Shown in pieces: positions 33,360-46,520 of a DNA stretch of 64,000 nucleotides (position 1 is its first letter; each line of letters opens with the position of its first letter). A program made the position numbers and the translations under genes. The notes under the pieces were generated by a model. That model worked only from the letters and a program-made list of their open reading frames with translations, searched no databases and was not told the DNA's origin. The stretch covers positions 806,001 to 870,000 of the forward strand of contig JAFKAC010000015.1 of assembly GCA_025766275.1 (NCBI GenBank), in the 5' to 3' direction. Origin of the DNA: Lactarius indigo. Taxonomy: Eukaryota; Basidiomycota; Agaricomycetes; Russulales; Russulaceae.

Positions 33360-36300
33360 ACAACACCGACCCCGTCACCTCCTGGAAGTCCTCAGCAATC
33401 ACCAAGCCCTTCCACCACTGGCCACCAGCAGTCTCCCAGCCCCCCAATCGCCAGTCCGCAGCCGCCATCAAGTCCTTCCTCCTCCGCTGCTGCCGACAAC
33501 AACCATCCCCAAGTGAACCATCGTCATCAGAGATTCCACAAGCACAAACACCCTCGACTCTACGGTATGAGATTTCGCCTTTGTTCACCTACTGGCATAG
33601 TCTGACTGCAATGCTTATCACATTATCACTCAGGATGTCCTACTGACATCAATGGAATTCCGTTGCCAGAGGCGACACCTCCCCCTGCACGCTCTGATTT
33701 ACCACCAGACGACTGGAGTCCTTTCGAAGATGCTGCGCATTTCCTCCTAGCAGACTTTTTGTTCCGTAAGGCCCAGATGTCGGCATCAAATATTACCGAA
33801 CTTTTTGATTTCTGGGCACTATCTGTGGAGAAGTACGACATCGTGGCCCTGTATGATTCACATCGTACTCTCTATGCGACAATTGGCGCCATACAGGACG
33901 GCGACGCGCCATGGCAGTGCTTATCTGTTAATGCAGCATCCGATGATGATCCACAGCATGCACCGGAATGGAGAAGGGAAGAGTATGAGGTCTGGTATTG
34001 GGATCCAGACGTAGTCATCCGCAACCTACTCGATAATCCGGACTTCGCTTCTCAGTTCGACACTGCTCCATATATCATGACCGACACCCAAGGTGAACAT
34101 AGATGGACAGATTTTATGAGTGGGCAGTTTGCGTGGCGACGGAACGTGAGTACTTCGTATCCAAGTATATTGGTGTTCTAACTACATGTCCATCATTGGT
34201 AGGAGATGATATACAGTGGTGATCCGACAATGGAGGGCGCCATGTACTGCGCCGTGATACTAGGGAGTGACAAAACGACAGTCAGTGTCGCAACAGGGCA
34301 CGTCGAGTACCACCCACTATACTTGTCTGTGGGCAACCTCCACAACAAGGCTCGGCGTGGACACAGGAATGGAGTCATACCAATCGCATTTCTTGCGATC
34401 CCCAAGGGTTCGTCGTCATTTTCAGATCGGGGCAAGGTTTACTCATTAACACCCTCAATCTAGCTGGTAGGGGGTTCGATGACGACGACAAGTTCCGCAA
34501 ATTCAAACGACAGTTGTACCACTCTTCCATCAGCGCTATTTTGGAGTCATTGCGACCAGGAATGACGACACCCGTAGTGCGTTGCTGTCCAGATGGACAC
34601 TACCGTCGAGTGGTATACGATATCGGGCCGTTTATTGCTGACTACCCTGAACAAGTTATGCTTGTGGGGGTGGTACAGGGCTGGTGTCCGAGGTACAGAA
34701 CCTCACCGCTCTATACTTCACACTGGCTCACTTAGCGGCGCTCCTAATCCACTGTCTGTGTAGGTGCACCTCTCAGGCAAGAGATCTGGATGGGGCTGGA
34801 GGACGCCGAGCGCGTGTGCTCACTGACCTTCTCGTGTCCAGCCCTGAAATCAGCTCTGCCGAGCTGTGGGATACGTATGGGATTGACGACGACGTCATTG
34901 TACGTGTGTCGCTCTTATTTGTGCATAGGTGACTCAAACCCGTTTCTTAGCCATTCACTAATGACTTTCCACGTGCCAATATCCATGAAAGTCTCTCGCC
35001 AGATTTACTGCATCAAATCATCAAGGGATCGTTCAAGGATCACCTCGTCAAGTGGACATGCAAGTATATTGCGGCAATATACACTAAGTCTCGCGCTGCC
35101 GAGATCCTGGACGACATTGATAGAAGGTGGGTAGGTATGTACTACAATATCGTAATATGACCCTACAACTTTCACATAGGATCGCAATGACCCCACCATT
35201 TCCTGGACTATGTAGATTCAAGCATGGTCGACGGTTTAAACAATGGATGGGAGACGATTCGAAGGCGTTGATGAAGGTGAGTATGCCGATCGGGTCGACG
35301 TTTGGGCATCCGAGTCTTTGATTTCGCTTATGCAATGCAAGGTCTACATACCCGCTATTGCAGAATATGTGCCTCTGCAATTAGTGCAGTGTCTCTCCGC
35401 ATTCTTGGACTTCTGCTATCTTGTACGCCGCTGTGAAATTGGTGAGTCCGATCTGACCGCCATCAGAAAGGCACTATGGACATTTCACGCAACCCGTGAG
35501 ATTTTCCGTACGTCCGGTGTCCGCCCCAAGGGATTCAATCTCCCATGCCAGCACTCCATGGTGCATTACGTGCACCTGATTCAAGAATTCGGCGCACCGA
35601 ATGGGTTATGCTCTTCGATCACTGAGTCTCGGCACATCACTGCAGTGAAGAAACTGTGGCGACGCTCAAATCGTTACGAGCCACTTGGGCAGATGTTGCT
35701 GACGAACCAGCGACTTGACAAGCTCTTGTCTGCTCATGTCAATTTCATAGCACGCGGGATGTTATCTGAAGAGCGAATGCCAAGCCCAGTCACAAGGCCT
35801 GCCAGTAACAATGACGAAGACGCCGATGGTGCTATCGATGGCGATATTGAAGGGGAGGTGGTTCTTGCCGTTCGCCCACGTAAGTCCTCTCTTTTCAATT
35901 CTCATGACAGGTAACTCATGTCGCAGAGTCCGGGTATCCCACTGATCTTGCATCCCTGGCCAAACACATTCACACGCCCAACCTGCCACTACTCGCGCAG
36001 CAATTCCTCTTTGACCAGCTCAACCCCGATGAACCACCTGCAGTACAGCAGCCTTGGGCAGTCCTTCCCAACATCCAATCGAAGGTGTTGGTGTTCCATT
36101 CTGCACGTGCCATATTCTATGCGCCAAGCGACGTTTCGGGTTCACATGGCATGCACCACCAAATAATTCGGTCCACACCTTCTTGGCGTCAGAAGGAAGC
36201 ACGATACGATTGTGTCCTGATCGTAGAAGATCAGGGCCAGCCAGGAATGCGGGGAATGATTGTTGGGCGCGTTCGTACATTTTTCTCTTTTACGTACAAT

Positions 36301-36668
36301 GAAACTGTTTACCCTTGCGCCCTCATTGATCGCTTTAAACGTGTAGGCCGGGGTCCCGATCCTGTTACAGGGATGTGAAGAGTTCAGCCAGAGTTTATTG
36401 GCTCGCGGCATGCTCAGTGTGTGGTACACATCGAGACGATCTTGCGTAACGTTCACCTGATACCGGTTTTTGGTTCAGGGTCCATTCCCCATCAGCTTCA
36501 TTATTCCAACTCACTAGACTTGTTCTCAATGTACTACGTTAATAAATATGCAGACCATCACTCGTTTGAGGTGGTGGTCTAGAATCAGACTCTAGCGTGA
36601 TGGCGTGCTTCGCCTATTGTTCACCAATTGATAGTTTCTGCTCCGGTCCGCCGGTTGCCATCCTTCCG

Positions 36669-37505
36669 ATGTAACGGCAGCACGGCCCTTGGGCCCGAAA
36701 CTGGCTGTTTCCGAGTATCTCAGCCACTCCGAAACTGTCAGCCGTCACGCCTTATCTCGTCCATCACCATCAACTTGTTTTTCGCTCACTTTGCCTCGCC
36801 TCGCTTTTTCTTCTCTCTCTTCCAACATCTTATCCTCGAAACTGTCATTTCTCGCCTCGCACCCCTGTCCCTTCCGCCATCGCCGGACGCCCCTCGATCG
36901 CCCGCACCATACCAGCATCGGGGCTAACGTCACCTTCAAGCCTCCCAACTGCGACGCCAACGGCCTCAAGTCAACCATGCTTCCACCACTCACCATTCCT
37001 TTGCTTTCCCCAACGTCTTCATCGCCTCCTTCATGTCTTCACCCTCGGCCGATCGACTTCGCATCATCGCCTCTCAAGCCACGACTCTTCGTCGGATTAT
37101 TCTAGTTCGCGCTCTCTGTCTCGGGCACAGGCGCGCCCAATATCTTTTAAATTTTCCTTTCTTCTGACGCTTTCTTTGTACTCATAGTGCGCGTCGTTGA
37201 TACCTCCGGCGCTGTCGTTCGGCCACGCTCCCTTGTTCTCCGACTCTCCTACTTCCATGATGATTCGTACCCTTTTCCCCGCGCTCGCCTCATGTTTCCA
37301 CCTGTTGATTCCCTCTCCGCCTTCGACTTTTAGTTTACTTTTCCCCACCTTACCTTTCCCTCCTCACACTTCTCGACTTAGTCGCGTTTTTGTTTTGTTG
37401 ACCTTAGGTACAGTCCGCATGTATAAAGGTCTTGGGTTCGCATTCGGAATGTATCAGTTGATCTGCCCATGACTACTCACGCACGCGCTTTCGAGCACGT
37501 TCACC
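36669..37505. repeat. Long noncoding repeat, copy 1 (LTR-like)
   Basis: Begins TGTAACGGCAGC and aligns along about 800 bp with 38638-39450, with many C/T and G/A differences at CpG sites. Near its end is a TATA-like TGTATAAAGG followed by a conserved stretch to AATGTATCAGTTGAT. The TG start and late TATA box suggest an LTR, but no target duplication or terminal CA could be fixed. Confidence 0.55.
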
Positions 37506-38637
37506 AAAGGCCTGTTCCGACATATACGGCCTTTTACCACCTGACTACCACCTAGGCACGTCGTACATGTCCACGTTACTAGTGCATGACGTTTGCTCAC
37601 TTCCCCTCTACATAACCCGGCACGCTCTGAGATTGGTAAAGAGGCCTGGATTATTGCCTGGAAAGAAAGCAAAAGACAGGCCTTGCCTGGCTGGACATCT
37701 GGCAGAAAATTAAGGATCTGGAAACGACGCTGACTCCTGGCATTCTGGAACCTGTCTGGGAACAGACTGGAAAATATCTTCCAGTTCTCCCAGTACATAC
37801 AGGTCATCCAGTCCCCGAACAAAATGCTGATGTACACTGGACACGGGTCAGGTTACCTGACAAACCTCCCATGATCTAGTCTCTCCCATCATATCTCTAG
37901 CCCAGGTCTGAAGCTCTGAAGGTCAGAGGATGGAATTCTGTGCCAGATTGTGGAGTCAGGTGCCAACTGGATCAGGGTACATCGTATACTGCAATATACT
38001 ACATGGTCCTGGCACACCAGCAATTACTCAATCACAATCGATGCACTCTCAAACGATGTGCTCACCTCTATCATGAAGAATTCTTTGCAACTTACCGTGT
38101 GAGAGCGGGGTGGATGGTGGTGGCAGACATGTACACGTACGCTGAATGCTATCTACCCATTCCCTTCAGTTCCCCCTTCCAGAGGCAAACAGTCGGCCAC
38201 TCTTCACTCCCCGGCCTTCCTTCCTATTTTTTTACTGTTCATGTGCCAAATTACTCACAGGTACGTCTTTTAAACATGTTATTCGGTTTTATTCGAGTTG
38301 ACACGCAAAAGCTTTTCCAGCTTTCGTCCAGACAGACAGACATCAGCAAATAAAATTTAAATTTTTATGTGCTTACCAAAATCGAAAGAGCTTATGGAGA
38401 TTATAATCGGATTCGGACTCATCTTGAAATAACAATTGCTCATAATTGGGCCGTGATTGCGAATGGACTATTATATGTAGCATATAAGTGATTACAATTC
38501 TCGTTGTCACACGCAACCCAGCTGTAAGCGCTTATGATTTCTTGCCAACTCTCATGGCTGAGTTATAATCGCACACAATTTCTGGATGGCTCATGGCTGG
38601 GATATGTGCAAGTATAGGCGTATGCAATTCAAGACGC
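37506..38637. repeat. CTGG/CCAG-rich tract and A/T-rich spacer
   Basis: 37620-38030 has about 19 CTGG or CCAG words in 400 bp with little CpG, like 29090-29480. 38100-38170 resembles 61625-61700 (GTGGATGGTGGTGGC then TGTACACGTACGC). 38370-38580 is A/T-rich with repeated TTATAATCG-like words, as is 41640-41860. No gene is supported. Confidence 0.45.
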
Positions 38638-39850
38638 TGTAACGGCAGCTCAGCCCTTGGGCCCAAAACTGGCTGTTCCCGAGTATCTCAACCACTCCGC
38701 AATTGTCACCCGCCACACTTTATCTTGTCCATCACCACCACTGGCAACTCATCAACCTGTTTTCGTTCACTTTGCCTTGCCTCGTCTTTCGTCCTTTCTC
38801 TCTCATCTCATTGTTGAATCTGTCATTCCTTGCCTCGTTGTCCTCCCCGTCTCTTCTGCCATCGCCGGATGCCACCCAATTGCCCGTACCAGGCTAGCAT
38901 CGCCTTCAAGCCCCCAACTGTGACGCCGACGGCCTCAAGTCTACCATGCTTCCACCACTTGCCATTCCTCTGCTTTCCCCACTGTCTTCATCACCTCCTT
39001 CATATCTTCACCCTAGGCCAATCGACTTCGTGTCATCGCCTCTCAAGTCACAACCTTTCATTGGATTGTTCTAGTTCGTGCTCTCTGTCTCGGGCACAGG
39101 TGCGCCCGATATATTTCTTGATTTTACTTACCTATTTCTGACTTTTTCTTGTACTCGTAGTGTGCATCGTCAAGATCTCCGGCACTGTTGTTCAGTCATG
39201 CGCCTGTCCTCGCCGATTCCCCTACTTCACCCTTGACTTGTGTTTTTCTGGCCTCGTTGTGGCTGCCTGTTTCACTCATCAACTCTGTCTACACCACAGA
39301 CTTTCAGTTCACCTCCCCCCACTTTACATTTCCCTCTCACTTTTCAACTTAGTCGTGATTTCGTTTTGTTGACCTTAGGTACAGACCATGTGTATAAAGG
39401 CCTCGGGTTTGTGTTCAGAATGTATCAGTTGATTTCCCCCATTCTCATCTTTGTCTGCCCTTCTCCAGTGTGATTTAACGACTTCTTGAGGTCAGGTCCA
39501 AAGTCTAGGACACCTGACGTTGTTTCCTCATGCCGCCTTCCCTCCTCTACTTCAAGATCGACTTTCGTCTCATTTTTGACTCTGTTCTACTAATTATCTA
39601 TCTTTCTCTAGGCTTCTTATCTTTGCAATTGACTATATGGTCCTCGCGAAGAACTCTCCTATTCGAAACTTCCCCCACTTCCTCCCGACTTGTTCGACTT
39701 CGCGCATTCCTCAGCCTCCTCCTTATCGTCAATTCCGCACGTTCCCACCACCTTTCTTCTCAGGCTGCCTCTTTTAAATCTCCCTCCTTCCCACACTCTG
39801 CCCACGTTTACTCACGCACGCACTTTCGGGCATGTTCAACGTGGTTCCAT
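38638..39850. repeat. Long noncoding repeat, copy 2 (LTR-like)
   Basis: Counterpart of 36669-37505 with more CpG decay. It continues past the TATA-like TGTATAAAGG at about 39390 for some 400 bp; the short word ACTCACGCACGC at 39809 matches 37472, so copy 1 seems to lack the intervening part. No coding potential is seen. Confidence 0.5.
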
Positions 39851-42138
39851 GGGCCGGCAGAACCCGCACTCCCGACCGTGGCACAGGTACCCTTACCCGT
39901 GACAACACAGCCCCACGCTTCTCCTGCAATCACCTTTTTCTCTGTTGAATTCAAAACTCTTCACACAACCAGGGCCACATCAACACCATAGGCACGTTAT
40001 GACAGGGTAAGTGTGTCGATCTTGGTGACCCACAACCGAGCTGACCCAACTTCTTTTCTCTGCTCCAATAGGGCATCCGTTCTCACTCAAAAGCAGAGCA
40101 CAATGCTCCCACTGCCTCACGTGCACGACTCCCACTAAATCCACCTGGACCTTCCCGTGCTGCAGGACCCCCGCTGGTGTCGCCTCACCCCAAACCTGTA
40201 TCTACGGCAACCACGCCGCTTGTTGTGTGAGCATGGAGCCATCACGGCATGAGGTGGTGGTGGCAGACTGTGACGAAGCACTCAAGCTCGACATGCGCTA
40301 CTTCAACTTGAAGGTTCTCAACAGAAGTGCAACTGCTCTCCAAGTCCTTGAATGTTACGAGGACTCTTTGCAAGATGCATAGATCAAATAATAAGAAACA
40401 GTGAACCTTTGCCAACACCCCACATAGACTACATTGCCGCCACCATTCTGAGCAAGTTCCAGAACGACACTGCAGGCCGATCGGTCGAGCAGGCGTTAGT
40501 ATGTCCCTCCCCCTTATTCCTTTTCCTTTCCATAACTTTATAACCACACCATAGGCCACCCCTCTATAGAGTGTACGTCCGGTCGGTCGCTGGGCCTGGT
40601 GACGGCGCTGGTGACGGGCGGTCACGTCACCGGGGGGTCACCACCGCGGGACCCCTAAGATACGTGCACCCAAGCCTTTCCTTACGATAGCATGCTCAGC
40701 ACTTAGCGTCCTTAGGACATTTCGAACGTTTTCCATTTTCATCCTGACTGTCCTTAGCACCCTTAGGGCTCTTTGTACATTTCGACTTTTTAACGTTCCC
40801 CCTCGCGTTCCCCGGTTTCCCTAGCGTGCCGCACCCACGCGCGGCCTTACCGACTCTAGCGCGACCCATCAAAGACCGAGGAGGCTATCTCCGCGAAGTT
40901 TCGCGTCCCGCGGAAGCGTGCATGACCATTTCCGATCACTATTGACCATAGCCCACTGTTCATATTCCCGATCTCGCCACACTTGCGCGCGGCCTTAGGA
41001 AATTGCGCATGACGCGTCTACGACCAAGGCACCCACGTCTGTAAAGTCTTGCATTTTGTGGAAGCATGCACGACTGTTTCCGATCACCTGCAACCACCCA
41101 ATCCAGCGGGGCTCCATGTAGCTCACCATTCCCTTTACCGACCCTGCAGCACTCGTGTGCGGGCTTAGCTATTCAACACGGGCGCGGCCACAACTGCCAT
41201 GGACCTACATACGACATCTCTTGCCCCGCGGAAGCCTGCGCGCCCACTTGCGCCGTACTCCACCCAGAGGTGGCGTCACCACGCATGTATTTACACTTGC
41301 GTCATGACATTACCAGTCACGGGCACCCAGATCACCCTGGTGATCACCACGACGCAGGGACATTTAAGTATGATAATGTTGTGTATGGTACAGATGAACT
41401 TTTGGTGTAGCGGTAATACTCGTCACAATCTTAAGTCCTTATGTCAGCACTCATGTTCAGACCACATGTTCAATTCTGTCCAAATCCAGTTTATTATGTA
41501 CTATTAGTTGTATTATGAAATATGAGATGAGATGCCAGCTGACTTGGCAAGCAAGGTGATAAAACAATAATTAAGATAGAGCAAGAGCAAAACGATAGAA
41601 GTCTGGTACAGTACACTGTAATTTTTCTAACTAGCTACCCTCTGAATTATAATCAATTGTAAGCACATACAACCCATGTGAAGAGTTTTAGTTTATACAA
41701 TCCACAAAAAGCGATTACCATTCATGGGCATAATTGCCAAACGATTTCAAAACCATCGAACGACCACAATCGCTTTCGGCAATTTGTAATCCCGGACCTG
41801 CTCAGACCGCTTACGGCGATTATAAGCGGTTATAACCACTTGTCAACATTTTTTTAATTTGCTGATGGACTTGGTTGCAGTGTTGGATATCTGGCATCTT
41901 TCCTGCGCGTCTTACCCGCCGTGTTGTCCCTTCCATTGAGACAGGGGTTCGTGGGAGACTCGGGTGTGAGGATGTGAGTAGGTGCATGATATCTATGTGA
42001 GGCGCATGTTGTCGTTCCCCCCTATATTTCCATCAATTTCCATCTCACCCAGGAATCCTTCGCTGGCACCTTCCACACGAGCAGCATGCGCGACTTGTTT
42101 AAGAGTTATGGATAGCCCGAAGAGGGTCGATCATTCCC
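39851..42138. other. Noncoding repeat-rich region left of the LINE
   Basis: No convincing gene. A 49-codon frame at about 40232-40381 (MEPSRHEVVV...) has no recognisable domain. 40599-40655 holds GGTGAC and GTCACC words in opposite orientation that could fold strongly. 40850-40945 and 40987-41085 are a diverged tandem duplication (GCGCGGCCTTA ... TTTCCGATCAC). 41880-42138 resembles 61740-61960, part of an older dispersed repeat. Confidence 0.4.
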
Positions 42139-42150
42139 ACTCTAGCTCTC
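42139..42150. repeat. LINE target-site duplication, left
   Basis: ACTCTAGCTCTC, exactly repeated at 48487-48498. It directly abuts the poly(T) at 42151. Confidence 0.9.
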
Positions 42151-42169
42151 TTTTTTTTTTTTTTTTTTT

Positions 42170-42521
42170 GGATCCATTTTTGTGTGCCTTAGGGAATAGT
42201 ACCCTATGTAGCACTACACATTCTATAAACTACGCGTCCGATTCTCTCCTCTTTCTGGTTGTCTCACTATAAATCTTATGTCTCCCCCGGCCCCCATGGG
42301 GCCGGTGTGGCTTCTTGTCAAGCGTTGAGATTGGTGGGGCGTGCAGGCCGCCAGGGTGTAAGTTGCAGGCTCGGTGGTCTTGAGCTTCAAGTTTAAATGT
42401 GACCGCTTCGTACATTGTCCACCTTTCTCTTCGTGACTTGAGTGAACCCTTCATGGTAGGTTCAGCAAGTTGAGGAGGTGTTTGATGGCTATTGGAATAG
42501 CGTGTGGTTTAACGAGTGTGC
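42170..42521 (-). other. LINE 3' untranslated region
   Basis: About 350 nt between the ORF2 stop and the poly(A) tail. No reading frame is supported. Confidence 0.7.
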
Positions 42522-45500
42522 TTAGTGTTCCTCGTGTTCTTCAGCGTTTCCTGTGTGTGCTCCTCTTTCCCCATCCACGGTCTCTCTCCAATTCCTGTCC
42601 TCCACAAATCTCCCCGTCTCTTGGATGAACTTGATGACTTGTACCACCGATTTCGGGTTTGACAGCAGCTTCATGTAGTCTTTTTCTCCTGTTCTATACT
42701 TTTTGAAGAGACCCCATCTCTCGTGCGCATATGCTGGGCAGTCCAATATGAAGTGCTGAGTGTTTTCGGTGTGGTATCCACAAGCCGGGCAGCTTGCGCT
42801 GGCTTTCCTTTTGAATCTATGGAGGTAAGCGTTCAGCGGGAAATGTCCCACTCTCAGCTGATATAGCCAACTGGCACCCTTCCTGGATAATTTTGGGTCG
42901 CTAATCAGTTTTATGAATTTGACAGAGGGGATAGATGGGTCAAATCGATTAAGTCCGCTTGCTCGTGGGGAGGTTTCCCAATCTTTCTTCCATACAGCTT
43001 TCAGTATGCTTTTGCATTCTTGTTTTGCTGCCGATTTGTTATGCTGTAGTGGTTTTTTGAGTATTCTTGGGAGTTCCGGGGTTGGTGACGTTTTCCCCTC
43101 TGACGCCGCCTTTGCTTCTTTGTCCACCTGTTCGTTGCCCTCTATGCCTACGTGTCCCATGGTCCAGCGTACTTCGAGTTTGTAGTTTGCCGTGCCTTTA
43201 CTTTTGTGTAGGTTTGTCACCATGGTTAGGCAAATGTCTGCTAGATAGTGTCCTGATCTGCTCATTGGCATTGCGAACGCCGTTATTGCAGCTAGATTGT
43301 CAGCACCTAATGCATAGCTCGTTCTACCCGCACTTTCGGTCTTGATCAGATGGAGGCCTAACATTAGCCCAACTAGCTCAGCTTCGAAGACTGTGTGATG
43401 CTTTGTCTCTCCCAGGTGGTAGTGCAGCGTGCACGTTTCTCTGCCAGGCCTGATCAGTACTGTGGCCGCCCCAACTTTTCCGTTCTGCGCTGACCCGTCT
43501 GAGTATACTTTAATCTCCTCGTCTCCAGCTGCGTCGGCTTTCATGGACGCTTCTTTATTGTCTGCGATTGTGATCTTGAAGGGTCTTTTGTGCGCCTTAG
43601 CTGGATTTCTTCCTACTGAGGGGATGGTTTCGAAGTCGCTTGGCTTAATGTCAAACGACTGTAGTAGGTCATGAAGGGGGGATTTGTGTCTTTTAACTCT
43701 TCTATTGGCGGCCTTTCTCGCCGGGTTGTGTAGCGGGTGTGATGGAGGAAGAGTAGCGATTCGCGTTGCTGCCCTATGTAAGTGCTTCTCTATCTCCAGA
43801 CGCATCGGGATCATGTGTGCGTGTGCGTTAAGTGTGTTGGTAGGTGACGTGCGTAACCTGCCTGTGATTGCTAGGGTGCCCACTCTCTGAACTGCGTCAA
43901 GTTTGTTCTTCCACCTTTTGGTTTTACCTATCTCTGCAGGTTGACCTTGCTTTCCATAGTGGCTACCCCATACATCTACGGTGTAGAGTGTTCTTGGGAT
44001 AGCTACACTTCTGTAGAGTTGTCAGGCGTTTTTTGGGGTGATACCCCAACTTGGTGCGGTGGCACGTCTAATTTGGGAAGCCCACTTTGCTCCCTTTTCT
44101 ACGGCATAGTTGTGTTGCGTTCCCCAGTCCAGATGCTGGTCTAAGAAAACTCCTAAGTACTTCGTGCTTTTTATCGGTTCCAGGGTAGTGTTAAGGAGTT
44201 CTAGCGTTTTCCTCTCTTTTTTACTGTTCCTGTGCGTGAAGTCTATTAGCGCGAGTTTACTGAATTCGAAGCGTGAATTGTGGTCCTTAGACCACTCAAT
44301 CGCGCCTCCCTGTCTCGTCATCATATCTGCAAGGATTTGGTGCGTTTCCGTGAAGTTTTTTCCTGATGCAATTAGGATAGCGTCATCGACGTATGCCATG
44401 GCCGACTCGTTCTTGTCCGATGGGATGTCCAGTAAGTCGGCGTTGTAGTATTGATATAGAATCATTGATAGGGGGTCTCCTTGCCCGATCCCGTTGTCTA
44501 TTGGGATGAGGTCTGAGGTGAAGTCATCAAACTTCAGCGTGGTGAAGCGGTCTCTTAGTAGGTTTTGTGTAAACATCACTATAGCCTTTGGGACTCTCCG
44601 CTTTCTCATGTTGTGGATCAGGCGCTCGTTGACTGCGTTCGGGAATGCTCCTTCGATGTCCAGGAAGAGCACCGAGGTAACCCTTCTTTTACGCCACGCG
44701 TCTTTGATCTGGTATGTAAGCACATGCATGGCGTCAGTTGTGGTGCAGGCCGGGCAGCCCCTGTAGTGGTGCAGCGGGAGAAGGTCGTGCTTTTCTGAGT
44801 GGAATGTGAGCTGCTCCGCTATTACGGATGTGAGGACCTTTGCCATGGTGTTGAGCAGTGCGATTGGCCTATATGCTTTAGGGGTGTCATATTTAGGTTT
44901 ACCCGGCTTTCTAAGTACGATCGTTGTGAAAGTCTTCCACGGGGCGTAGTAGTACCCTTTTCTGATTATGGTGTCATATATCTCTCCCAGTCTGTCCACG
45001 AGAGCGTCAGCACATTTGATCAGGACTATATTAGGGATGCCGTCTGGGCCTGGGGCCTTGAACGGGCCAAGTTGGCTAATGTGCTTTCGGATCTGGTTCT
45101 TAGATATTGCGTTGGCGATGCATATCGGTTCTGGGTACGGTTGACCTTGGAGGACTGTGCTCAGGCCTTGTGGTTTCTTCGGGAAGAAAGTCCTTGCCAA
45201 GGCTTTGCTTTTGTCTATATTGCTGTTGGCTGTTTGCTCGCCATCTGGTTGAGTGACTTTCAAGTTCGGGATTCTGGTTTTGCCTCCGTCGCTGGCTGGT
45301 GCGGATATGTACTTGTGGGCCGTCCAGATATCCGGGTTTGTTGCTTTTTCTAACCAGTCACGCCAATGGTGTTTCTTCGAGTATTGTATGGCGGTGCTGT
45401 ACTTCTTGCGTAGGTTGGCGAGATCTTTATGTATGTGGTGGTCTGGCCATTGTCTGTAGTCGTACGCCTTTCTGCCCAGCTTGTTCGTTTCTCTGCGCAG

Positions 45501-46520
45501 GAGCTTCAGCTCTTTCGACCACCAGATTTTAGACTTAGCGTTTATATCCGTAATGGGCACTTCTGCTATGATCGTGTCTTGTATTGCCTTTGTTAGGTTC
45601 TCGCATTCCCTCTTGAGGAAGTTTTGCGAGTGGATGGTCGACGGAAGCCCCATGTGTGCGAGGTTTTTCTTAAGTGTGGTGTTGAAGTTTTCCCAGTCGA
45701 CTTCTTTGAAGTTTCGGAGGGTCTTTTGCGGGGCTTTGGTGGTTGCCATGTTGAGTATTGTGACTATTGGGAGATGGTCCGTGTTGACGCCTTGTTCACC
45801 TGGAATGGTGTCGCATTCAGAGATTGCTTCCAAAGTGTGTTCTGAGGCGAAAACGTTGTCCAATCTTGACCATTTCTTCGTCACGTTGTGTATGTGCGTG
45901 GGGGTCCCGCTAGGCAGGGCCATATCCATACCTAGGTCAGCTACGTTTCTGAGGAGCGTTTCCGCTGATTCTAAGGCTTCGCAGGTGAATAATCTGTTGT
46001 CCTCCGGGTTGTCCCAGTACGGATGGTGCCTGTTGAAGTCCCCCATCCAAATCAGGTGGTGAGCCTCCTGCATTAGTTCTGACCCCAGGATTTCGTGAGT
46101 GTGGGTCCTGTGGTGCGACATTAGTTCCTTCAGTGTGTCGTCGTTTTCACAGTCGTTGTAGATGTTGAAGAGTGTCAGCGAGCCCCATGACTCTCTGATG
46201 CGTAGTACTGTGACATCTCCGGACGGGAAGTCGACTTGCTCCCAGTTTTCGGTGAGGATATCTCCTCTCACAAAAATGGCCGATCTTGTTTTTTCTGGGT
46301 GCTTGTTGTGCATTGACGGGTATATGTGTACCCAGTCCCTGGCGGCGATAGTTTTGTTTAGGAAGTTGATTGCCGGTTCCTGTAATGCGATTATGTCGAT
46401 GTTGTATTCCGTTAGTTTACCGCTGCTTATTAGCCTGTGCTGGCATGATGGGGATTTGTTGATATTCTGTTGCCAGATAGCGAGTTTCTTGCGTTCCTCG
46501 TTTGCTTGGTGTATCTTCAT
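42522..46520 (-). pseudogene. LINE ORF2: endonuclease, reverse transcriptase, RNase H; one nonsense codon
   Basis: 1333 codons from the ATG at 46520, open except for a TGA at 44022-44024. The N-terminal part is an apurinic-type endonuclease (QQNINKSPSC, ALQEPAIN, WMGDFNRHHPYWD, SRLDNVFAS, NTDHLPI). The reverse transcriptase has GPFKAPGPDGIPN, YRPIALLNTMAK, FLDIEGAFPN, GIGQGDPLSMILY and YVDDAIL. After the stop (TPKNA-stop-QLYRSVAIPRTLY) the frame continues to RNase H (KVYSDGSAQNGKVG, FEAELVGLMLG, GADNLAAI, GHVGIEGNEQVDKEAK) and a C-terminal CPACGYH...H...C knuckle. The TGA probably replaces CGA (Arg), a C-to-T change. Two separate proteins are less likely because the frame and homology are continuous. 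Confidence 0.88.

Larger units (their letters stand above)
32446..36582 (+). pseudogene. Plavaka-type DNA transposase, broken by solo LTR and nonsense codon
   Basis: Exons: 32446-32580 continuing at 33360-33564, then 33634-34145, 34203-34407, 34464-34692, 34764-34899, 34951-35126, 35180-35276, 35342-35879 and 35927-36582. With the LTR and one target repeat removed these sum to 2889 nt, or 963 codons, in frame. The N-terminus has a C2H2 zinc finger (CPYLGCRKKF...HIRKVH) and a Pro/Ser linker. The body has motifs typical of agaricomycete Plavaka transposases: DDWSPFEDAAHFLLADFLF, ILGSDKTTVSVATG, LESLRPGMTTP, FTNDFPRANIHE, LLHQIIKGSFKDHLV, GDDSKALMKVYIPAI, LDFCYLVRR, FGAPNGLCSSITESRH and YVNKYADHHSFE. 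Two lesions: the solo LTR at 32581-33354 and a TGA at 36376-36378 after PVTGM, where a Trp is expected. The frame stays open beyond it to TAG at 36580. I could not find terminal inverted repeats. Confidence 0.85.

Noticed and set aside
33282..33605. An independent gene starting at 33282
   Set aside because: Its first part is LTR sequence; only the portion after the target repeat belongs to a protein, namely the transposase linker.
29590..36669. A complete transposon enclosing both divergent genes
   Set aside because: I looked for terminal inverted repeats outside 29590 and 36582 and found none by eye, so element ends are not claimed.
42522..43883. A stand-alone RNase H gene
   Set aside because: The frame is continuous with the LINE reverse transcriptase across one TGA, with family sequence on both sides.
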